Assembly: GCF_009795805.1 (NCBI RefSeq)
Contig: NZ_WTEY01000005.1
Location: 83,570 to 147,569 of the forward strand
Source of the DNA: Gilliamella sp. Pra-s52
GTDB taxonomy: Bacteria > Pseudomonadota > Gammaproteobacteria > Enterobacterales > Orbaceae
Direction: 5' to 3'
DNA: 64,000 nucleotides
Shown here in pieces: positions 20,611-30,763 of the stretch. The translations under genes and the position numbers were made by a program. How positions within the stretch are numbered: position 1 is the first letter of the stretch; the number at the start of each line of letters is the position of its first letter. A model generated the notes under the pieces. The model did not search any database, was not told the DNA's origin, and saw only the letters and a program-made list of their open reading frames with translations.

Positions 20611-21066
20611 TTAAAATTGAATGGTTCGATCGGTTGTTGCAATTGATTCACTAAGTTCACCAAGACCGGTTAATTGAAAATAATCTGCAAGATTGTTTTT
20701 GATAACACCGCGTCGTTGCGCAGCTGCAACACAAATAGTTAATGTTAAGTTGTGTGTTTTTGCTAGTTCTTGCCAAGCTGAAACTAAATTAAACTCATCA
20801 TTAGCAGGATCGGTATAGCTATTGCCATTATAAACGCCATCAGCATAAAAAAAGATATTTTTAATCATGTGAGAAGAGCTGGACAGTAAAGCTTGTGCAA
20901 ATTGATATGCACAATAAGCAGATTGGGTCCCATAAGCAGGACCCATAATAATAAGCGTATAACTTAAAGAATCAATTAAGTGAGTGACCTGATTGTTATT
21001 CTGCTTTATCTGATTTTGATGATGATTTTTCTGTTGGTTCTTTATTTGTATCATTTTTATCGCCAT
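20611..21066 (-). CDS. tusD: Sulfurtransferase complex subunit TusD
   Basis: A DsrE-like protein with MGPAYGTQSAYCAYQFAQAL, FFYADGVYN, the catalytic cysteine in LTICVAAAQRRGV and the ending DRTIQF, all as in TusD. The start is uncertain. The conserved region begins about 35 codons into the frame, and there is no ATG, GTG or TTG nearer to it. Either translation starts at 21066 or 21054 inside the fkpA reading frame, adding a low-complexity N/Q/K tail, or it uses an ATT codon at 20976, which would give the usual length and leave a 19-bp gap after fkpA. A tusB gene, normally next, is absent. Confidence 0.85.
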   Translation of the reverse strand: MAIKMIQIKNQQKNHHQNQIKQNNNQVTHLIDSLSYTLIIMGPAYGTQSAYCAYQFAQALLSSSSHMIKNIFFYADGVYNGNSYTDPANDEFNLVSAWQELAKTHNLTLTICVAAAQRRGVIKNNLADYFQLTGLGELSESIATTDRTIQF

Positions 21067-21820
21067 CAATACCTAGTAATTCAACTTCAAATACTAATGT
21101 TGATGCAGGTTGAATTCCTGCTTTGCCTTCTTGACCAGGAATATTTTGATCGCCATAAGCTAGCTCTGGTGGTACAACAAGTTTGATTTTACCACCAACG
21201 CCAACTAATTGAATGCCTTCTGTCCAACCTTTTATTACACCACCAAGAGGAAATTTAGCAGGCTCTCCACGATCATAAGAACTATCAAATTTACGTCCAT
21301 CAGTTAAAGTACCTGTATAATGAACAATAACTACGTCATCTTCGGTTGGGTGTCGATCTGAACCATTTTCTAAAATTTGATAAAGCAAGCCAGATTTAGT
21401 TTTTTTAACGCCGTCTTGTTTAGCAAATTCTTCACGGAACTTGTCCCCAGCAGTTGTGTTTTCGATTTTTTGTTTTTCAAAACGCGCTTGGCTTTCTTCT
21501 TGAATTCGTTTACCAAATGCATCTAAAACTGTTTTAACTTCATCTTTACTTAGTTGTGATGCACCGCTGAATGTTTCATTAAAACCGCTGATTAGATATT
21601 CTTGATCTGGTTTAATTTCATTTTGCTCTAAATTTTCTTTCATATATGTTGCAAACGAAGAACCTAATGCATAGGCTTCTTTTTGCGCATCAGTTGAAAT
21701 TGTAATTTTATTTGTTTCAATAGTTGAACTACTTGTGTCGGATGATTTTTTATCATCACAACCAGCTAATGTTAATATAATTGCACTACTTATTAAGGTC
21801 ATTTTAATTAATGATTTCAT
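20996..21820 (-). CDS. fkpA: FkpA-type peptidyl-prolyl isomerase, predicted lipoprotein
   Basis: A 274-residue protein with a signal peptide ending in lipobox LAGC (cysteine near residue 20), an N-terminal helical dimerisation domain (about residues 35-125) and a C-terminal FKBP domain (about 135-250; VIVHYTGTL, FDSSYDRGEPAKF, VIKGWTEGIQL). It catalyses proline isomerisation and acts as a chaperone outside the cytoplasm. E. coli FkpA is soluble in the periplasm; the lipobox here predicts membrane anchoring. A charged Lys/Ser/Glu tail follows the FKBP domain, and its DNA overlaps the possible start region of tusD. Confidence 0.92.
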   Translation of the reverse strand: MKSLIKMTLISSAIILTLAGCDDKKSSDTSSSTIETNKITISTDAQKEAYALGSSFATYMKENLEQNEIKPDQEYLISGFNETFSGASQLSKDEVKTVLDAFGKRIQEESQARFEKQKIENTTAGDKFREEFAKQDGVKKTKSGLLYQILENGSDRHPTEDDVVIVHYTGTLTDGRKFDSSYDRGEPAKFPLGGVIKGWTEGIQLVGVGGKIKLVVPPELAYGDQNIPGQEGKAGIQPASTLVFEVELLGIDGDKNDTNKEPTEKSSSKSDKAE

Positions 21821-22051
21821 TCTACTTCTCCAAGTTAGAAATTCTTTTAGATAGTCAATTTGATTATTATATCTTATTTAGCAAAAGATAACATAGGGTT
21901 TGTAACTCATTTATTTTAGAAATTATATCACTGTATTGGTAATAAAATAAAATAAGCAATATTTTGCAATTGAAATCATCCTTGAGTGAAAGTGGTATCC
22001 TCAGTTATAATGCATAAAATTTATAGTAAATAATGTATAAGGATAGCTATT

Positions 22052-22498
22052 TTGACTACCGAACTTAATACCCTTGATGTTGAAGAAATCATCAGTTTGT
22101 TACCTCATCGTTATCCATTTTTAATGGTTGATCGCGTACTTAGTTATGAAAAAGGTAAAACATTAAAAGCCATCAAAAATGTCACGGTTAATGAGCCTTT
22201 CTTCCAAGGGCACTTTCCTAATAAACCCATTTTCCCTGGGGTATTAATTCTAGAAGCTATGGCGCAAGCAACAGGGATTTTGGCATTTAAGAGCATTGAA
22301 GAACTCTCACCTGGGCAGCTTTATTATTTTGCATCAATCGATAAAGCACGCTTTAAGCGTCCAGTTGTACCTGGCGATCAAATTGTGTTAGATGTTGAAT
22401 ATATCAAAGAACGTCGAGGCATTGCGCTATTCCATGGTGTTGCAACCGTTGATGGTAAGTTAGTTTGCGAAGCAGAAATGATGTGTGCTCGCAAATAA
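22052..22498 (+). CDS. fabZ: 3-hydroxyacyl-ACP dehydratase FabZ
   Basis: A 148-residue hot-dog-fold enzyme that dehydrates 3-hydroxyacyl-ACP in fatty-acid synthesis. [14 protein letters not shown] holds the catalytic histidine and [12 protein letters not shown] the catalytic glutamate. The start codon is TTG, preceded by AAGGATAG; E. coli fabZ also begins with TTG and the aligned N-termini agree. It heads the fabZ-lpxA-lpxB-rnhB operon. lpxD, usually upstream, is not in the window. Confidence 0.97.
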   Translation: MTTELNTLDVEEIISLLPHRYPFLMVDRVLSYEKGKTLKAIKNVTVNEPFFQGHFPNKPIFPGVLILEAMAQATGILAFKSIEELSPGQLYYFASIDKARFKRPVVPGDQIVLDVEYIKERRGIALFHGVATVDGKLVCEAEMMCARK

Positions 22499-22543
22499 CA
22501 TCAATTTTTTAGAGTATATCCAAAGCAGTATTAAGGAACGGCT

Positions 22544-23323
22544 ATGGCAACAGAAATACACCCTAGTTCAGTAATTGAAAAAGGGGCAAAGATTGGTGAA
22601 AACGTTAAAATTGGACCTTTTTGTTTTATTGGTGAACATGTTGAAATTGGTGATGGAACTTTTTTAAAATCGCATGTCGTCGTCAATGGGCATACCAAAA
22701 TTGGTAAAGATAACCAAATTTATCAATTTGTTTCAATTGGCGAAGTAAACCAAGATTTAAAATATCGTGGAGAACCAACTCGCACAGAAATTGGCGATCG
22801 CAATATGATTCGCGAAAGTGTGACAATTCATCGTGGCACAGTTCAAGGAGGCGAGCTAACACGTATTGGTAGCGATAACCTATTGATGATTAATGCTCAC
22901 GTTGCTCATGATTGTCATATTGGGAATCGCTGTATTTTAGCCAATAATGCGACGTTAGGCGGACATGTTCAATTAGATGATTATGTCATTATTGGTGGCA
23001 TGACTGCTGTTCATCAATTTTGTGTGATTGGATCGCATGTTATGGTTGGTGGCTGTTCGGGCATTGCGCAGGATGTTCCGCCTTATGTTATAGCGCAAGG
23101 TAATCATGCCACTCCACATGGCGTCAATTACGAAGGTTTAAAACGTCGAGGGTTTAGTAAAGATGCTCTACAGGCGATTCGTAATACTTATAAAATCCTT
23201 TATCGAAATGGTTTGACGTTAGATGAAGCTAAAATTGAAATCGAAACCATTGCAAAGCAATATCCTGAAGTTCAACTGTTTGTTGACTTTTTTACGCGTT
23301 CTACGCGAGGCATTATCCGTTAA
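22544..23323 (+). CDS. lpxA: UDP-N-acetylglucosamine acyltransferase LpxA
   Basis: A 259-residue left-handed beta-helix enzyme, the first step of lipid A synthesis. It is full of hexapeptide repeats (I-G-x-x-x-x pattern, residues 2 to about 190). The catalytic histidine lies in [11 protein letters not shown] near residue 122, followed by a helical C-terminus. Length is close to E. coli (262). It overlaps lpxB by one base (TAATG), indicating translational coupling. Confidence 0.98.
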   Translation: MATEIHPSSVIEKGAKIGENVKIGPFCFIGEHVEIGDGTFLKSHVVVNGHTKIGKDNQIYQFVSIGEVNQDLKYRGEPTRTEIGDRNMIRESVTIHRGTVQGGELTRIGSDNLLMINAHVAHDCHIGNRCILANNATLGGHVQLDDYVIIGGMTAVHQFCVIGSHVMVGGCSGIAQDVPPYVIAQGNHATPHGVNYEGLKRRGFSKDALQAIRNTYKILYRNGLTLDEAKIEIETIAKQYPEVQLFVDFFTRSTRGIIR

Positions 23324-24474
23324 TGACCAATAAACCATTAACTGTAGCTTTAGTCGCTGGTGAACCCTCTGGCGACATTCTTGGCGCAGGTCTAATTCGT
23401 TCACTCAAACATCATCATCCTAACATTTATTTTGTTGGTATTGCTGGTCCTAAAATGCAAGCCGAAGGCTGTGAAGCTTGGTATGAAATGGATGAGTTAT
23501 CAGTGATGGGTATTGTTGAAGTCTTGGGGCGATTACGCCGCATTTTGGCAATTCGCAAAGATATTACTAGGCGTTTAATCGTACTTAAGCCAGATATATT
23601 TATTGGCATTGATGCACCTGACTTTAATCTTTCTTTAGAAGGCAAGTTAAAACAAGCAGGCATTAAAACAATCCATTATGTGAGTCCATCGGTTTGGGCT
23701 TGGAAACAAAAACGTGTATTCAAGATCAAACGTAATACCAACCTCATTTTAGCTTTTTTACCGTTTGAAAAAGCCTTTTATGATAAGTTTGATGTACCTT
23801 GTCGTTTTATTGGGCATAAAATGGCAGACGATATTCCACTTAATCCAGATCAAACAGCAATGCGTCAACAATTAGGTATCCCACTACATTGTCGTTGCTT
23901 AGCTTTATTGCCAGGTAGCCGTCATGCTGAAGTGACATTATTATCGGCTCCCTTTTTAAGAGCAGCACAGTTATTACGCCAACGCTACCCTGATTTACAT
24001 ATTTTAGTACCTTTAGTTAACGAAAAAAGGCGACAAGAGTTTGAGCAGATTAAAACAGACATTGCTCCCCAACTTGAAATGCAGTTATTAGATGGTCATG
24101 CTCGGGAAGCAATGATTGCAAGTAATGCGTCAATTTTGGCTTCGGGTACTGTGGCATTAGAATGCATGCTAGCTAAATGCCCAATGGTTGTTGGCTACAA
24201 AATGAAGCCTTTTACCTTTTGGCTTGCAAAAAAATTGATTAAAACACCTTATGTCTCATTACCGAATATTTTAGCGGGTAAAGAGATTGTGCCAGAATTA
24301 TTACAACAAGATTGCACTCCTGAAAATATTGTTAATCACATTATCCCTTTTTTAGAAGGTGATAATTCAGAGCTAAAGCAGACATTTTTATCTTTGCATA
24401 ATCAAATTCGTTGTAATGCTGATGAACAAGCCGCTAAAGCTGTACTTGATGTATTAAAGGAGCCACATTGCTAG
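23323..24474 (+). CDS. lpxB: Lipid-A-disaccharide synthase LpxB
   Basis: A 383-residue GT-B glycosyltransferase that joins UDP-diacylglucosamine and lipid X into the lipid A disaccharide at the inner membrane. [14 protein letters not shown] near the N-terminus, [20 protein letters not shown] and the SGTVALE nucleotide-binding motif are present. It overlaps lpxA by 1 bp and rnhB by 7 bp, consistent with a tight operon. Confidence 0.98.
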   Translation: MTNKPLTVALVAGEPSGDILGAGLIRSLKHHHPNIYFVGIAGPKMQAEGCEAWYEMDELSVMGIVEVLGRLRRILAIRKDITRRLIVLKPDIFIGIDAPDFNLSLEGKLKQAGIKTIHYVSPSVWAWKQKRVFKIKRNTNLILAFLPFEKAFYDKFDVPCRFIGHKMADDIPLNPDQTAMRQQLGIPLHCRCLALLPGSRHAEVTLLSAPFLRAAQLLRQRYPDLHILVPLVNEKRRQEFEQIKTDIAPQLEMQLLDGHAREAMIASNASILASGTVALECMLAKCPMVVGYKMKPFTFWLAKKLIKTPYVSLPNILAGKEIVPELLQQDCTPENIVNHIIPFLEGDNSELKQTFLSLHNQIRCNADEQAAKAVLDVLKEPHC

Positions 24475-25058
24475 AGTTTACCTATCCAGATGCCACATTA
24501 ATTGCAGGGGTTGATGAAGTTGGACGAGGTCCACTTTGTGGTGATGTAGTTACCGCAGCGGTTATTTTAGATCCTAATAAATCAATAAAAGGGTTAACTG
24601 ACTCCAAAAAACTGACTGAAAAAAAACGTGAACAACTGTTTGATATTATTAAACAAGATGCATTAGCTTGGTGTATTGCAAGAGCCTCGGTTGATGAAAT
24701 TGATAAATTAAATATATTACATGCCACCATGCTTGCTATGCAGCGGGCAGTATCTGGATTACCCATAAAACCCAATTTTGTATTAGTTGATGGCAACCGT
24801 TGTCCTGATTTTGGTATTCAAACTCAAGCGGTTATTAAAGGGGATTTGTTGGTTGCAGAAATCAGCGCTGCTTCAATCCTAGCTAAAGTTACTCGTGATC
24901 GTGAAATGATTGAGTTAGATAAATTATATCCAAAATATGGCCTTGCTAAACATAAAGGCTACCCAACTAAAGCACATTTAGAGGCAATTGAGCAACATGG
25001 TGTTAATCATTTGTACCGAAAAAGTTTTGCACCAGTCAAAAATCTAACGTTATTTTAA
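24468..25058 (+). CDS. rnhB: Ribonuclease HII
   Basis: A 196-residue enzyme that cuts RNA in RNA-DNA hybrids and excises single ribonucleotides. The [12 protein letters not shown] motif supplies the D-E pair, and further acidic residues lie in LVDGNR and in the helix with [15 protein letters not shown]. The start is TTG inside the lpxB stop region, with AAAGGAG upstream. It is the last gene of the lpx operon, ending 2 bp before the convergent YiiX-like gene. Confidence 0.97.
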   Translation: MLEFTYPDATLIAGVDEVGRGPLCGDVVTAAVILDPNKSIKGLTDSKKLTEKKREQLFDIIKQDALAWCIARASVDEIDKLNILHATMLAMQRAVSGLPIKPNFVLVDGNRCPDFGIQTQAVIKGDLLVAEISAASILAKVTRDREMIELDKLYPKYGLAKHKGYPTKAHLEAIEQHGVNHLYRKSFAPVKNLTLF

Positions 25059-25060
25059 TA

Positions 25061-25660
25061 TTACCATTGCTTATCAACTGTTGTTAGTAGTGGTGAATTA
25101 AACATAGAAACGGGTGAAATAACCGTTTCTTGATAGGGGATCCTATTTCCATAACGTTCTTTTATTTTTTGTTTAACTGCAGGCGATGAAAGATTGAACT
25201 CTTTGATAGTTTGCAATTGACCTATTTTTAATTTTAGGGCTCTATTATAGATTTTCCAAACTAATTCTGAGCAATAAATATAACGATCATCCCATCCGAA
25301 CCAAATATCATATGGTTTATTTTCAAACGTTTGTGCAATTTTTTTTAAATTTCTAACATCATTATTCGACAGATTATGATCTTTTAAACGCTTAACTACA
25401 TATTTTTTATTTTTACCACGAGCAATCCAACTATTTAGTGGCGTATAAACGACTTTGTTAGCTGCTTCAAAAACATATGGTTTGCCATTTTTAATTAAAA
25501 TGATACCCATATGGCTATATGGCGAATTTGTTGCTTGTTCAACAGCCAGACTTTGTCTTGATTGTGAAGATTGAAAAATAATATCTCCATCTTTGGGTGT
25601 ATAGCTAGCAATACTTATAAAACTAGCACTCAATAAGGTAAGCATAAAAATAAAACGCAT
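25061..25660 (-). CDS. YiiX-like permuted NlpC/P60-type hydrolase
   Basis: About 199 residues from MRFIFML, with an N-terminal signal (about residues 1-18) and DGDIIFQSSQSRQSLAVEQAT, which closely resembles E. coli YiiX. SPYSHMGI supplies the conserved histidine and YCSELVWKIY the catalytic cysteine of the permuted papain-like (DUF830/YiiX) family. The substrate is unknown; an amide bond in lipid or peptidoglycan material is only a family-based guess. The frame opens with a TTG at 25672, but the ATG at 25660 gives a better signal peptide. Confidence 0.85.
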   Translation of the reverse strand: MRFIFMLTLLSASFISIASYTPKDGDIIFQSSQSRQSLAVEQATNSPYSHMGIILIKNGKPYVFEAANKVVYTPLNSWIARGKNKKYVVKRLKDHNLSNNDVRNLKKIAQTFENKPYDIWFGWDDRYIYCSELVWKIYNRALKLKIGQLQTIKEFNLSSPAVKQKIKERYGNRIPYQETVISPVSMFNSPLLTTVDKQW

Positions 25661-25706
25661 TAGGTTTACCAAGAAAATTTACAATATATCGGAGTATAAA
25701 ATAAGA

Positions 25707-25740
25707 TAGCTACTTATAAAAGTGCATTTATAAGTAGCTA
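25707..25740 (-). terminator. Inverted repeat, probable ndh terminator
   Basis: A perfect 14-bp inverted repeat (25707-25720 with 25727-25740) with a 6-nt loop, followed on the minus strand by a T-rich stretch. It lies 29 bp after the ndh stop and before the YiiX-like gene. Confidence 0.65.
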
Positions 25741-25768
25741 TTGAAGAAAAAAAGAGGGAGAGAGTAAA

Positions 25769-27058
25769 TTAGTCTTGATGAGTAAATATAGAAGCAAATT
25801 TATTTTTATATATTTCTTTACTCGCTTTAGCAAAGCGGATTGTTTTGACAATACCTAACAAACTTGCTTGATGCATACGATACAACAGACGATGGATCAT
25901 TAAAGCAAAGAATCCTTTAACGTTCATTTCTCCTTTACCGGCAATTTTAACCACTCCTTGTGCGGTGTCGTGTAAAGAAATAATAGTACCATTATCTGTA
26001 TATTTAAATGATTTCATTGGTTTATTATTTAATTTGTTAATAATGTTTTCATAACATATTTTTGCCATCTGATGCGCTGCTTGTGCCGTAGCGGGAGAAG
26101 CTTTACCGCTATCTTGCATTGCGTAAGCACAATCACCAATTACAAAAATATTATCATCACGTGTGGTTTGTAATGTTGGTTTAACAACAAGTTGATTAGA
26201 ACGGCTTGATTCTAAACCTGCAATCTCCTTTAAAAAATCGGGTGCTTTTACCCCTGCGGTCCAGATCATAATATCTGCATTAATAGTATCGCCTTCTTTT
26301 GGATAAAAACCATCGCTTTCCGCTTTAGTTATCATGGTTTTAGTTAACACATGAATTCCACGTTTTTGTAAGGTTTTAGTAATACTTAGTGCTGTTTTTT
26401 CTGGTAATGCAGGTAAAATACGATCAGTTGCTTCAATAACCGATACATCCAGTAAGTCCGAACACATTTTATTACGCCCACAAGCACCAAATGTTTCAAC
26501 CATGTGGGGTAATTCTGAAGCTAATTCAATACCAGTTGCTCCACCACCAACAATAGCAATACGGATTTTATCTTCATCTTTTGTTTGATTTTCATCAATA
26601 ATTGAACAAAAACTTGCAAATTTTGCAATGAGAGTCTCACGTAAACGAATTGCAGCATTTTGGTCATCTAAAAAAATACAATGTTCTTTTACTCCTGGTG
26701 TTCCAAAATCGTTTGAAGTACTACCAATTGCTACAACTAAAATATCATATGGAACCGAAACAAATTCATCATTTGAGTTGTTAATAATAACTTGTTTTTC
26801 TTCACGATTAAGAGTGGTAAAAGCACCTTGAATAAATTGAAAAGCGTGTTGTTGACCTTGTGCAGTATAATTAATTCTATCTGCTTGTTCGTTTAAAACA
26901 CCTGTGGCAACTTCATGTAATAAAGGTTTCCAAATATGATAGCTATTTTTATCTATTAGTGTAATTTCAGCTTGGTTTCCTTTTCCTAGTTTATCACCAA
27001 GGTCAGTTGCTAATTCTAATCCTCCTGCACCACCACCAATAATAATTATTCTTATCAT
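25769..27058 (-). CDS. ndh: Type II NADH dehydrogenase
   Basis: A 429-residue flavoprotein that passes electrons from NADH to quinone without pumping protons. Two dinucleotide-binding folds are visible: GGGAGGLELA near residue 8 (FAD) and VGGGATGIELA near 170 (NADH). An FVIGDCAYA segment near 305 binds the flavin. The C-terminal amphipathic region (about 380-429) should attach it to the membrane. It is monocistronic, with a 350-bp AT-rich region upstream shared with the divergent export operon. Confidence 0.96.
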   Translation of the reverse strand: MIRIIIIGGGAGGLELATDLGDKLGKGNQAEITLIDKNSYHIWKPLLHEVATGVLNEQADRINYTAQGQQHAFQFIQGAFTTLNREEKQVIINNSNDEFVSVPYDILVVAIGSTSNDFGTPGVKEHCIFLDDQNAAIRLRETLIAKFASFCSIIDENQTKDEDKIRIAIVGGGATGIELASELPHMVETFGACGRNKMCSDLLDVSVIEATDRILPALPEKTALSITKTLQKRGIHVLTKTMITKAESDGFYPKEGDTINADIMIWTAGVKAPDFLKEIAGLESSRSNQLVVKPTLQTTRDDNIFVIGDCAYAMQDSGKASPATAQAAHQMAKICYENIINKLNNKPMKSFKYTDNGTIISLHDTAQGVVKIAGKGEMNVKGFFALMIHRLLYRMHQASLLGIVKTIRFAKASKEIYKNKFASIFTHQD

Positions 27059-27410
27059 ATTTAATCCTTTTTAATACTTTATATTTTAAATTTGTTAATA
27101 TCTTACTAAATAAGTAGGTTTTTATCTATGTCTTTTAACTAATATCATTTATATGTAAAACCTATTAAAATGATGGTTTACAATTGTTAAAAACCATCTA
27201 TAGTTATTTATAGTATAAAAACAAAAATTATTTACTATGATAGTATTAATTATATTGATTTAAAATAATTTTTTGTTTTATTTAACATTTATAAAGCACT
27301 TTTCGTATAATATTAGAATAAAAATAGTCATATATTTATAGAATATAGCGTATGATCATTTTCATTCTTTATGCCTTACGTCTTTACCATCACTCTATAC
27401 ACAAAATTTT
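27059..27410. other. Divergent promoter region of ndh and the HlyD operon
   Basis: About 350 bp, very AT-rich, with no credible reading frame. It should contain promoters for both flanking genes, but I could not pick a convincing -35/-10 pair or regulator site. Confidence 0.5.
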
Positions 27411-28382
27411 ATGAATAAAAAAATTTTTATTATGATTACATTGATCGTTATTTTGATATCAATGACGATTTTAATTCGCTCACACAATAGCCCGCTTATA
27501 TTACAAGGTGAAGTAGATGCGCCGAATATTAATGTTGTGTCTAAAGCCAAGGGGCGAGTGCAAGTCATTCATATTAATCGTGGGGATGATGTTAGGCCTA
27601 ACGATGTTTTAATTACGCTTGATAGCCCAGAGTTATTGGCGCAGGTTAAAGCTGCCGAAGCGGTTTGTGAACAAGCAAAAGCTCAAGTTGAGCTTTCTAA
27701 ACATGGTACACGTGAAGAAAGCATTCGTTACTATGAAGCGTTACTTCAACAAGCCAAAGTAGCTTATGATAATGCATCTAAAGAGTATGAGCGCAACAAA
27801 GCTATTTCAGTAAAGGGGTTTGTGTCACAATCAATATTAGATAATGCACTAAAAACTCGTGATGCAGCCTTTCAACAAGTGCAGTCAGCGCAGGCAAATT
27901 TAGATCAAGCTAAAAATGGTGATCGTGCTGAACAACGACAAATTTATGATGCGCAATTAAAACAAGCAGAAGAACAACTTAAACAATTACAAATTCAATA
28001 TGACGATTTACAAGTAAAAGCTCCTGTAGGTGGCGAAGTTGGCTCAGTACCTGCCGAAGTCGGTGAACTGTTTAACGCCAATAGTCCATTATTGACTATT
28101 ATTCAACTTCCTCAAGCTTACTTTATATTTAATCTTCGTGAAAATATTATGCCCAATATTCATAAAGGCGATCATGTTAAGCTTGATGTTCCTGCACTTG
28201 GTGGTAAAGAAATTGAGACCGAGATTCGTTACATTGCTCCAATGGGGGATTATGCGACAAAGCGTGCAACACGAGCAACAGGGGATTTTGATTTAAAAAC
28301 CTTTGAAGTTCGGCTTTATCCAATTAAACCTGTTGAGGGTTTACGTGCAGGTATGAGTGCATTATGGAAATTAGACAACTAA
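27411..28382 (+). CDS. HlyD/EmrA-type membrane fusion protein
   Basis: A 323-residue periplasmic adaptor with one N-terminal membrane span (about residues 5-23). It has a split biotinyl-lipoyl domain (VSKAKGRVQVIHINRGDDV near 47-65 and VKAPVGGEVGS near 202-213), a long coiled-coil hairpin between (about 78-198), and a beta-barrel end. It bridges an inner-membrane transporter to the outer membrane. The 3' end overlaps the first permease gene by 19 bp, so the complex is made as a unit. Confidence 0.9.
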   Translation: MNKKIFIMITLIVILISMTILIRSHNSPLILQGEVDAPNINVVSKAKGRVQVIHINRGDDVRPNDVLITLDSPELLAQVKAAEAVCEQAKAQVELSKHGTREESIRYYEALLQQAKVAYDNASKEYERNKAISVKGFVSQSILDNALKTRDAAFQQVQSAQANLDQAKNGDRAEQRQIYDAQLKQAEEQLKQLQIQYDDLQVKAPVGGEVGSVPAEVGELFNANSPLLTIIQLPQAYFIFNLRENIMPNIHKGDHVKLDVPALGGKEIETEIRYIAPMGDYATKRATRATGDFDLKTFEVRLYPIKPVEGLRAGMSALWKLDN

Positions 28383-29503
28383 TTTGGGATTTTTGGTGTC
28401 GTTTTAAACAAGCATTTAATGCAGAAATACTTGTTATATTTAAGCGGTTTACGTTTCACTGGTTAATGTGGATTTTACCTCTTATTATTTTTGTATTAAT
28501 CAGTAGTATCTTCTATCGTGGTGTTTTATTCGATCTTCCTGTTGGTTATATTGATAATGATAAAAGTGTTTTATCACGCGAAATAGTACGTGATCTTAAT
28601 GCCGGTGCGCATGCTAATCTTATCAACTACGGCAATCAGCTTTCTTTGGCCAAAGGTGATTTACAAAAAGCAAAAATTTATGCCATTTTATATATCCCCC
28701 CTAATTTTGAATCAGATGTATTAGCTGGTCATCAACCAACCCCAATGCTGTATTATAATGCGTTATATTACAGTGCTGGGTTGTATTCCATTATGGATTA
28801 TTCGGGTTTAATTGCATCATTAAATACCCAATATCGCACCACATTGGCAACCAGTATTGGGCTACCAGTTCCCCCACTTGCAAAAGTCAATTTTAATTAT
28901 GATGGGTTATTTAATGCTAGCGGTAACTCAATGTACTTTCAACAGTTTTCAGCAGTAGTTCATTTGTTACAATTATTTGTGGTAACAACCACAATACATA
29001 TTTTATCGCAACTACCCAAAAGAACACGGCCTACTTACCCATTTGTCCTTGGTAAGTTAGCCCCCTATACCATTTGGTATACAATGTTACTTATTTTTGA
29101 AATTGCGATGTTAGTTCTGTTCTCTGATGCACGTGCATCAGGCTCGCCATTTGCCATGATTATTGTTGTATTTTTCTATGTCATTGCAGCGCAAAGTATT
29201 GGTATTTTGCTTTATAGTTTTACCAAAACAGCTATTGATGCTTATACCTATATAGGAATATTAGTCGGGCTTGCATTAACTTATTCTGGCATTGTTGTTC
29301 CAGAACTTTCAATGCCTTGGATTGCAAGATTTATTTCATCACTTGAGCCTTTAACTTATGCGCTTAATAAGTTGTTTGATCTGTTTTTACGCCATTCTAG
29401 TTATCTTTCTGTGTTAAAAACCTGTGGTATTTTGATGATCTACCCAATAATTATTACAGTCTTAGTAAGAAAACGCCTAGTAAGACGGTTACATTCACAG
29501 TAG
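28364..29503 (+). CDS. ABC-2 type transport permease (first of two)
   Basis: A 379-residue membrane protein with one N-terminal span (about residues 32-53), a soluble periplasmic domain of about 150 residues, and five to six C-terminal spans (about 190-370). This is the YhhJ/YbhS-type ABC-2 permease layout. The substrate is unknown; relatives export drugs or other hydrophobic compounds. It lies between the adaptor and a second permease. No ATP-binding subunit is encoded in the operon. Confidence 0.88.
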   Translation: MEIRQLIWDFWCRFKQAFNAEILVIFKRFTFHWLMWILPLIIFVLISSIFYRGVLFDLPVGYIDNDKSVLSREIVRDLNAGAHANLINYGNQLSLAKGDLQKAKIYAILYIPPNFESDVLAGHQPTPMLYYNALYYSAGLYSIMDYSGLIASLNTQYRTTLATSIGLPVPPLAKVNFNYDGLFNASGNSMYFQQFSAVVHLLQLFVVTTTIHILSQLPKRTRPTYPFVLGKLAPYTIWYTMLLIFEIAMLVLFSDARASGSPFAMIIVVFFYVIAAQSIGILLYSFTKTAIDAYTYIGILVGLALTYSGIVVPELSMPWIARFISSLEPLTYALNKLFDLFLRHSSYLSVLKTCGILMIYPIIITVLVRKRLVRRLHSQ

Positions 29504-29516
29504 GAGGAATACTAGG

Positions 29517-30668
29517 ATGATTAAAATATTTTGTTCTGCATTCGTAAAAATATTTTTATTTATGTTAGTAAGACCAATGTGGTTATTATTACTATTATCT
29601 GTTTCATTAATGAGCTTAGTTTATAGTAATGGTACTATCACTAGTTTACCGGTTGCTATTGTTGATCAAGATCATACATCAACAAGTCGGAGTTTAATTC
29701 GTTCTTTAAATACCAGCTCTAAAATTGAAACAGTTATGTATGATAGTTCATTACAGGCTTATGATGATATTAATGATCATAAACTTTTTGCAGTATTTAC
29801 TATTCCTAATGATTTTGAAAAACATTTATTAAGTGGTCAGGAAGTCACTATACCTGCCTATGGTGATGCCTCAAGTCGTTTAGCTAATGGGCTAATACAA
29901 GTTGATATAAAAGGGATCTATCAGCAGATATTAACTGAATATAATACTCGAATAATGCGTAATAATGGATTTTCAGATAAACAGATTAATATCATTTTAT
30001 CGCCAATCAAAGGGCAAACAGAACCACTTTATAACCCGGGTATCAGTTTTGCTGCTATTACGTTTCCTGGCTTATTAGTTATGTTATTGCAACACTCTTT
30101 CTTAATTGCGACAACACGTACCAATATTACATTAAGTTCTCTACCTCAAGGTAAGCCACCTAAAATAGTTATATTGGGTAGCTTAAGTGGATTAATTCCT
30201 ATCTGGTTATTTTTATCTATTGTACTATTTGGCTTATGGCCTTGGATTCTTGGCTATCGACAGCTTGCTAATATTCCAGAAATTTTAATTATGACATTTC
30301 CCTTATTGCTTGGTGTTTTAGGACTCAGTAAATTACTAACAGAATGCTTACGAAAAACCGAAATGATTTATTTAACGCTAGCATTTTTGACAACTCCGGT
30401 CTTTTATTTATCAGGCACAATTTGGCCACTTGATGCGATGCCATTTTGGGTGCAAGTTGTTTCTAAAATGTTACCATCAACTTGGGCAACGAATATGATT
30501 GCAGGTGTAAATCAAATGGGATTAGGTCTAAAAGATAATTTATTTAATGTGTTTATGATTTTATTACTCGGAATTATATATGGTTCACTGGGTATTTTTA
30601 TTGCTGCATTACGAGATGGTCGAATAAGACGATTATTTAAAAACTACAAAATGCAAACAAAAAAATAA
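29517..30668 (+). CDS. ABC-2 type transport permease (second of two)
   Basis: A 383-residue protein with the same architecture as its neighbour: an N-terminal span (about residues 10-35), a periplasmic domain opening with LPVAIVDQDHTSTSRSLIRSL, and a C-terminal block of spans with a conserved YLSGTIWPLDAMP segment near 298-310. The two permeases probably form a heterodimer. It starts 13 bp after the first permease and has AGGAGGAA upstream. Confidence 0.88.
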   Translation: MIKIFCSAFVKIFLFMLVRPMWLLLLLSVSLMSLVYSNGTITSLPVAIVDQDHTSTSRSLIRSLNTSSKIETVMYDSSLQAYDDINDHKLFAVFTIPNDFEKHLLSGQEVTIPAYGDASSRLANGLIQVDIKGIYQQILTEYNTRIMRNNGFSDKQINIILSPIKGQTEPLYNPGISFAAITFPGLLVMLLQHSFLIATTRTNITLSSLPQGKPPKIVILGSLSGLIPIWLFLSIVLFGLWPWILGYRQLANIPEILIMTFPLLLGVLGLSKLLTECLRKTEMIYLTLAFLTTPVFYLSGTIWPLDAMPFWVQVVSKMLPSTWATNMIAGVNQMGLGLKDNLFNVFMILLLGIIYGSLGIFIAALRDGRIRRLFKNYKMQTKK

Positions 30669-30763
30669 AATACTAACAAGCTCATTATTAGCTGTTAAAA
30701 TGTAACACATCTTGATGTCTATTATGTAAACACTTATTTTGCTAGTTATAAATGATATATTAA

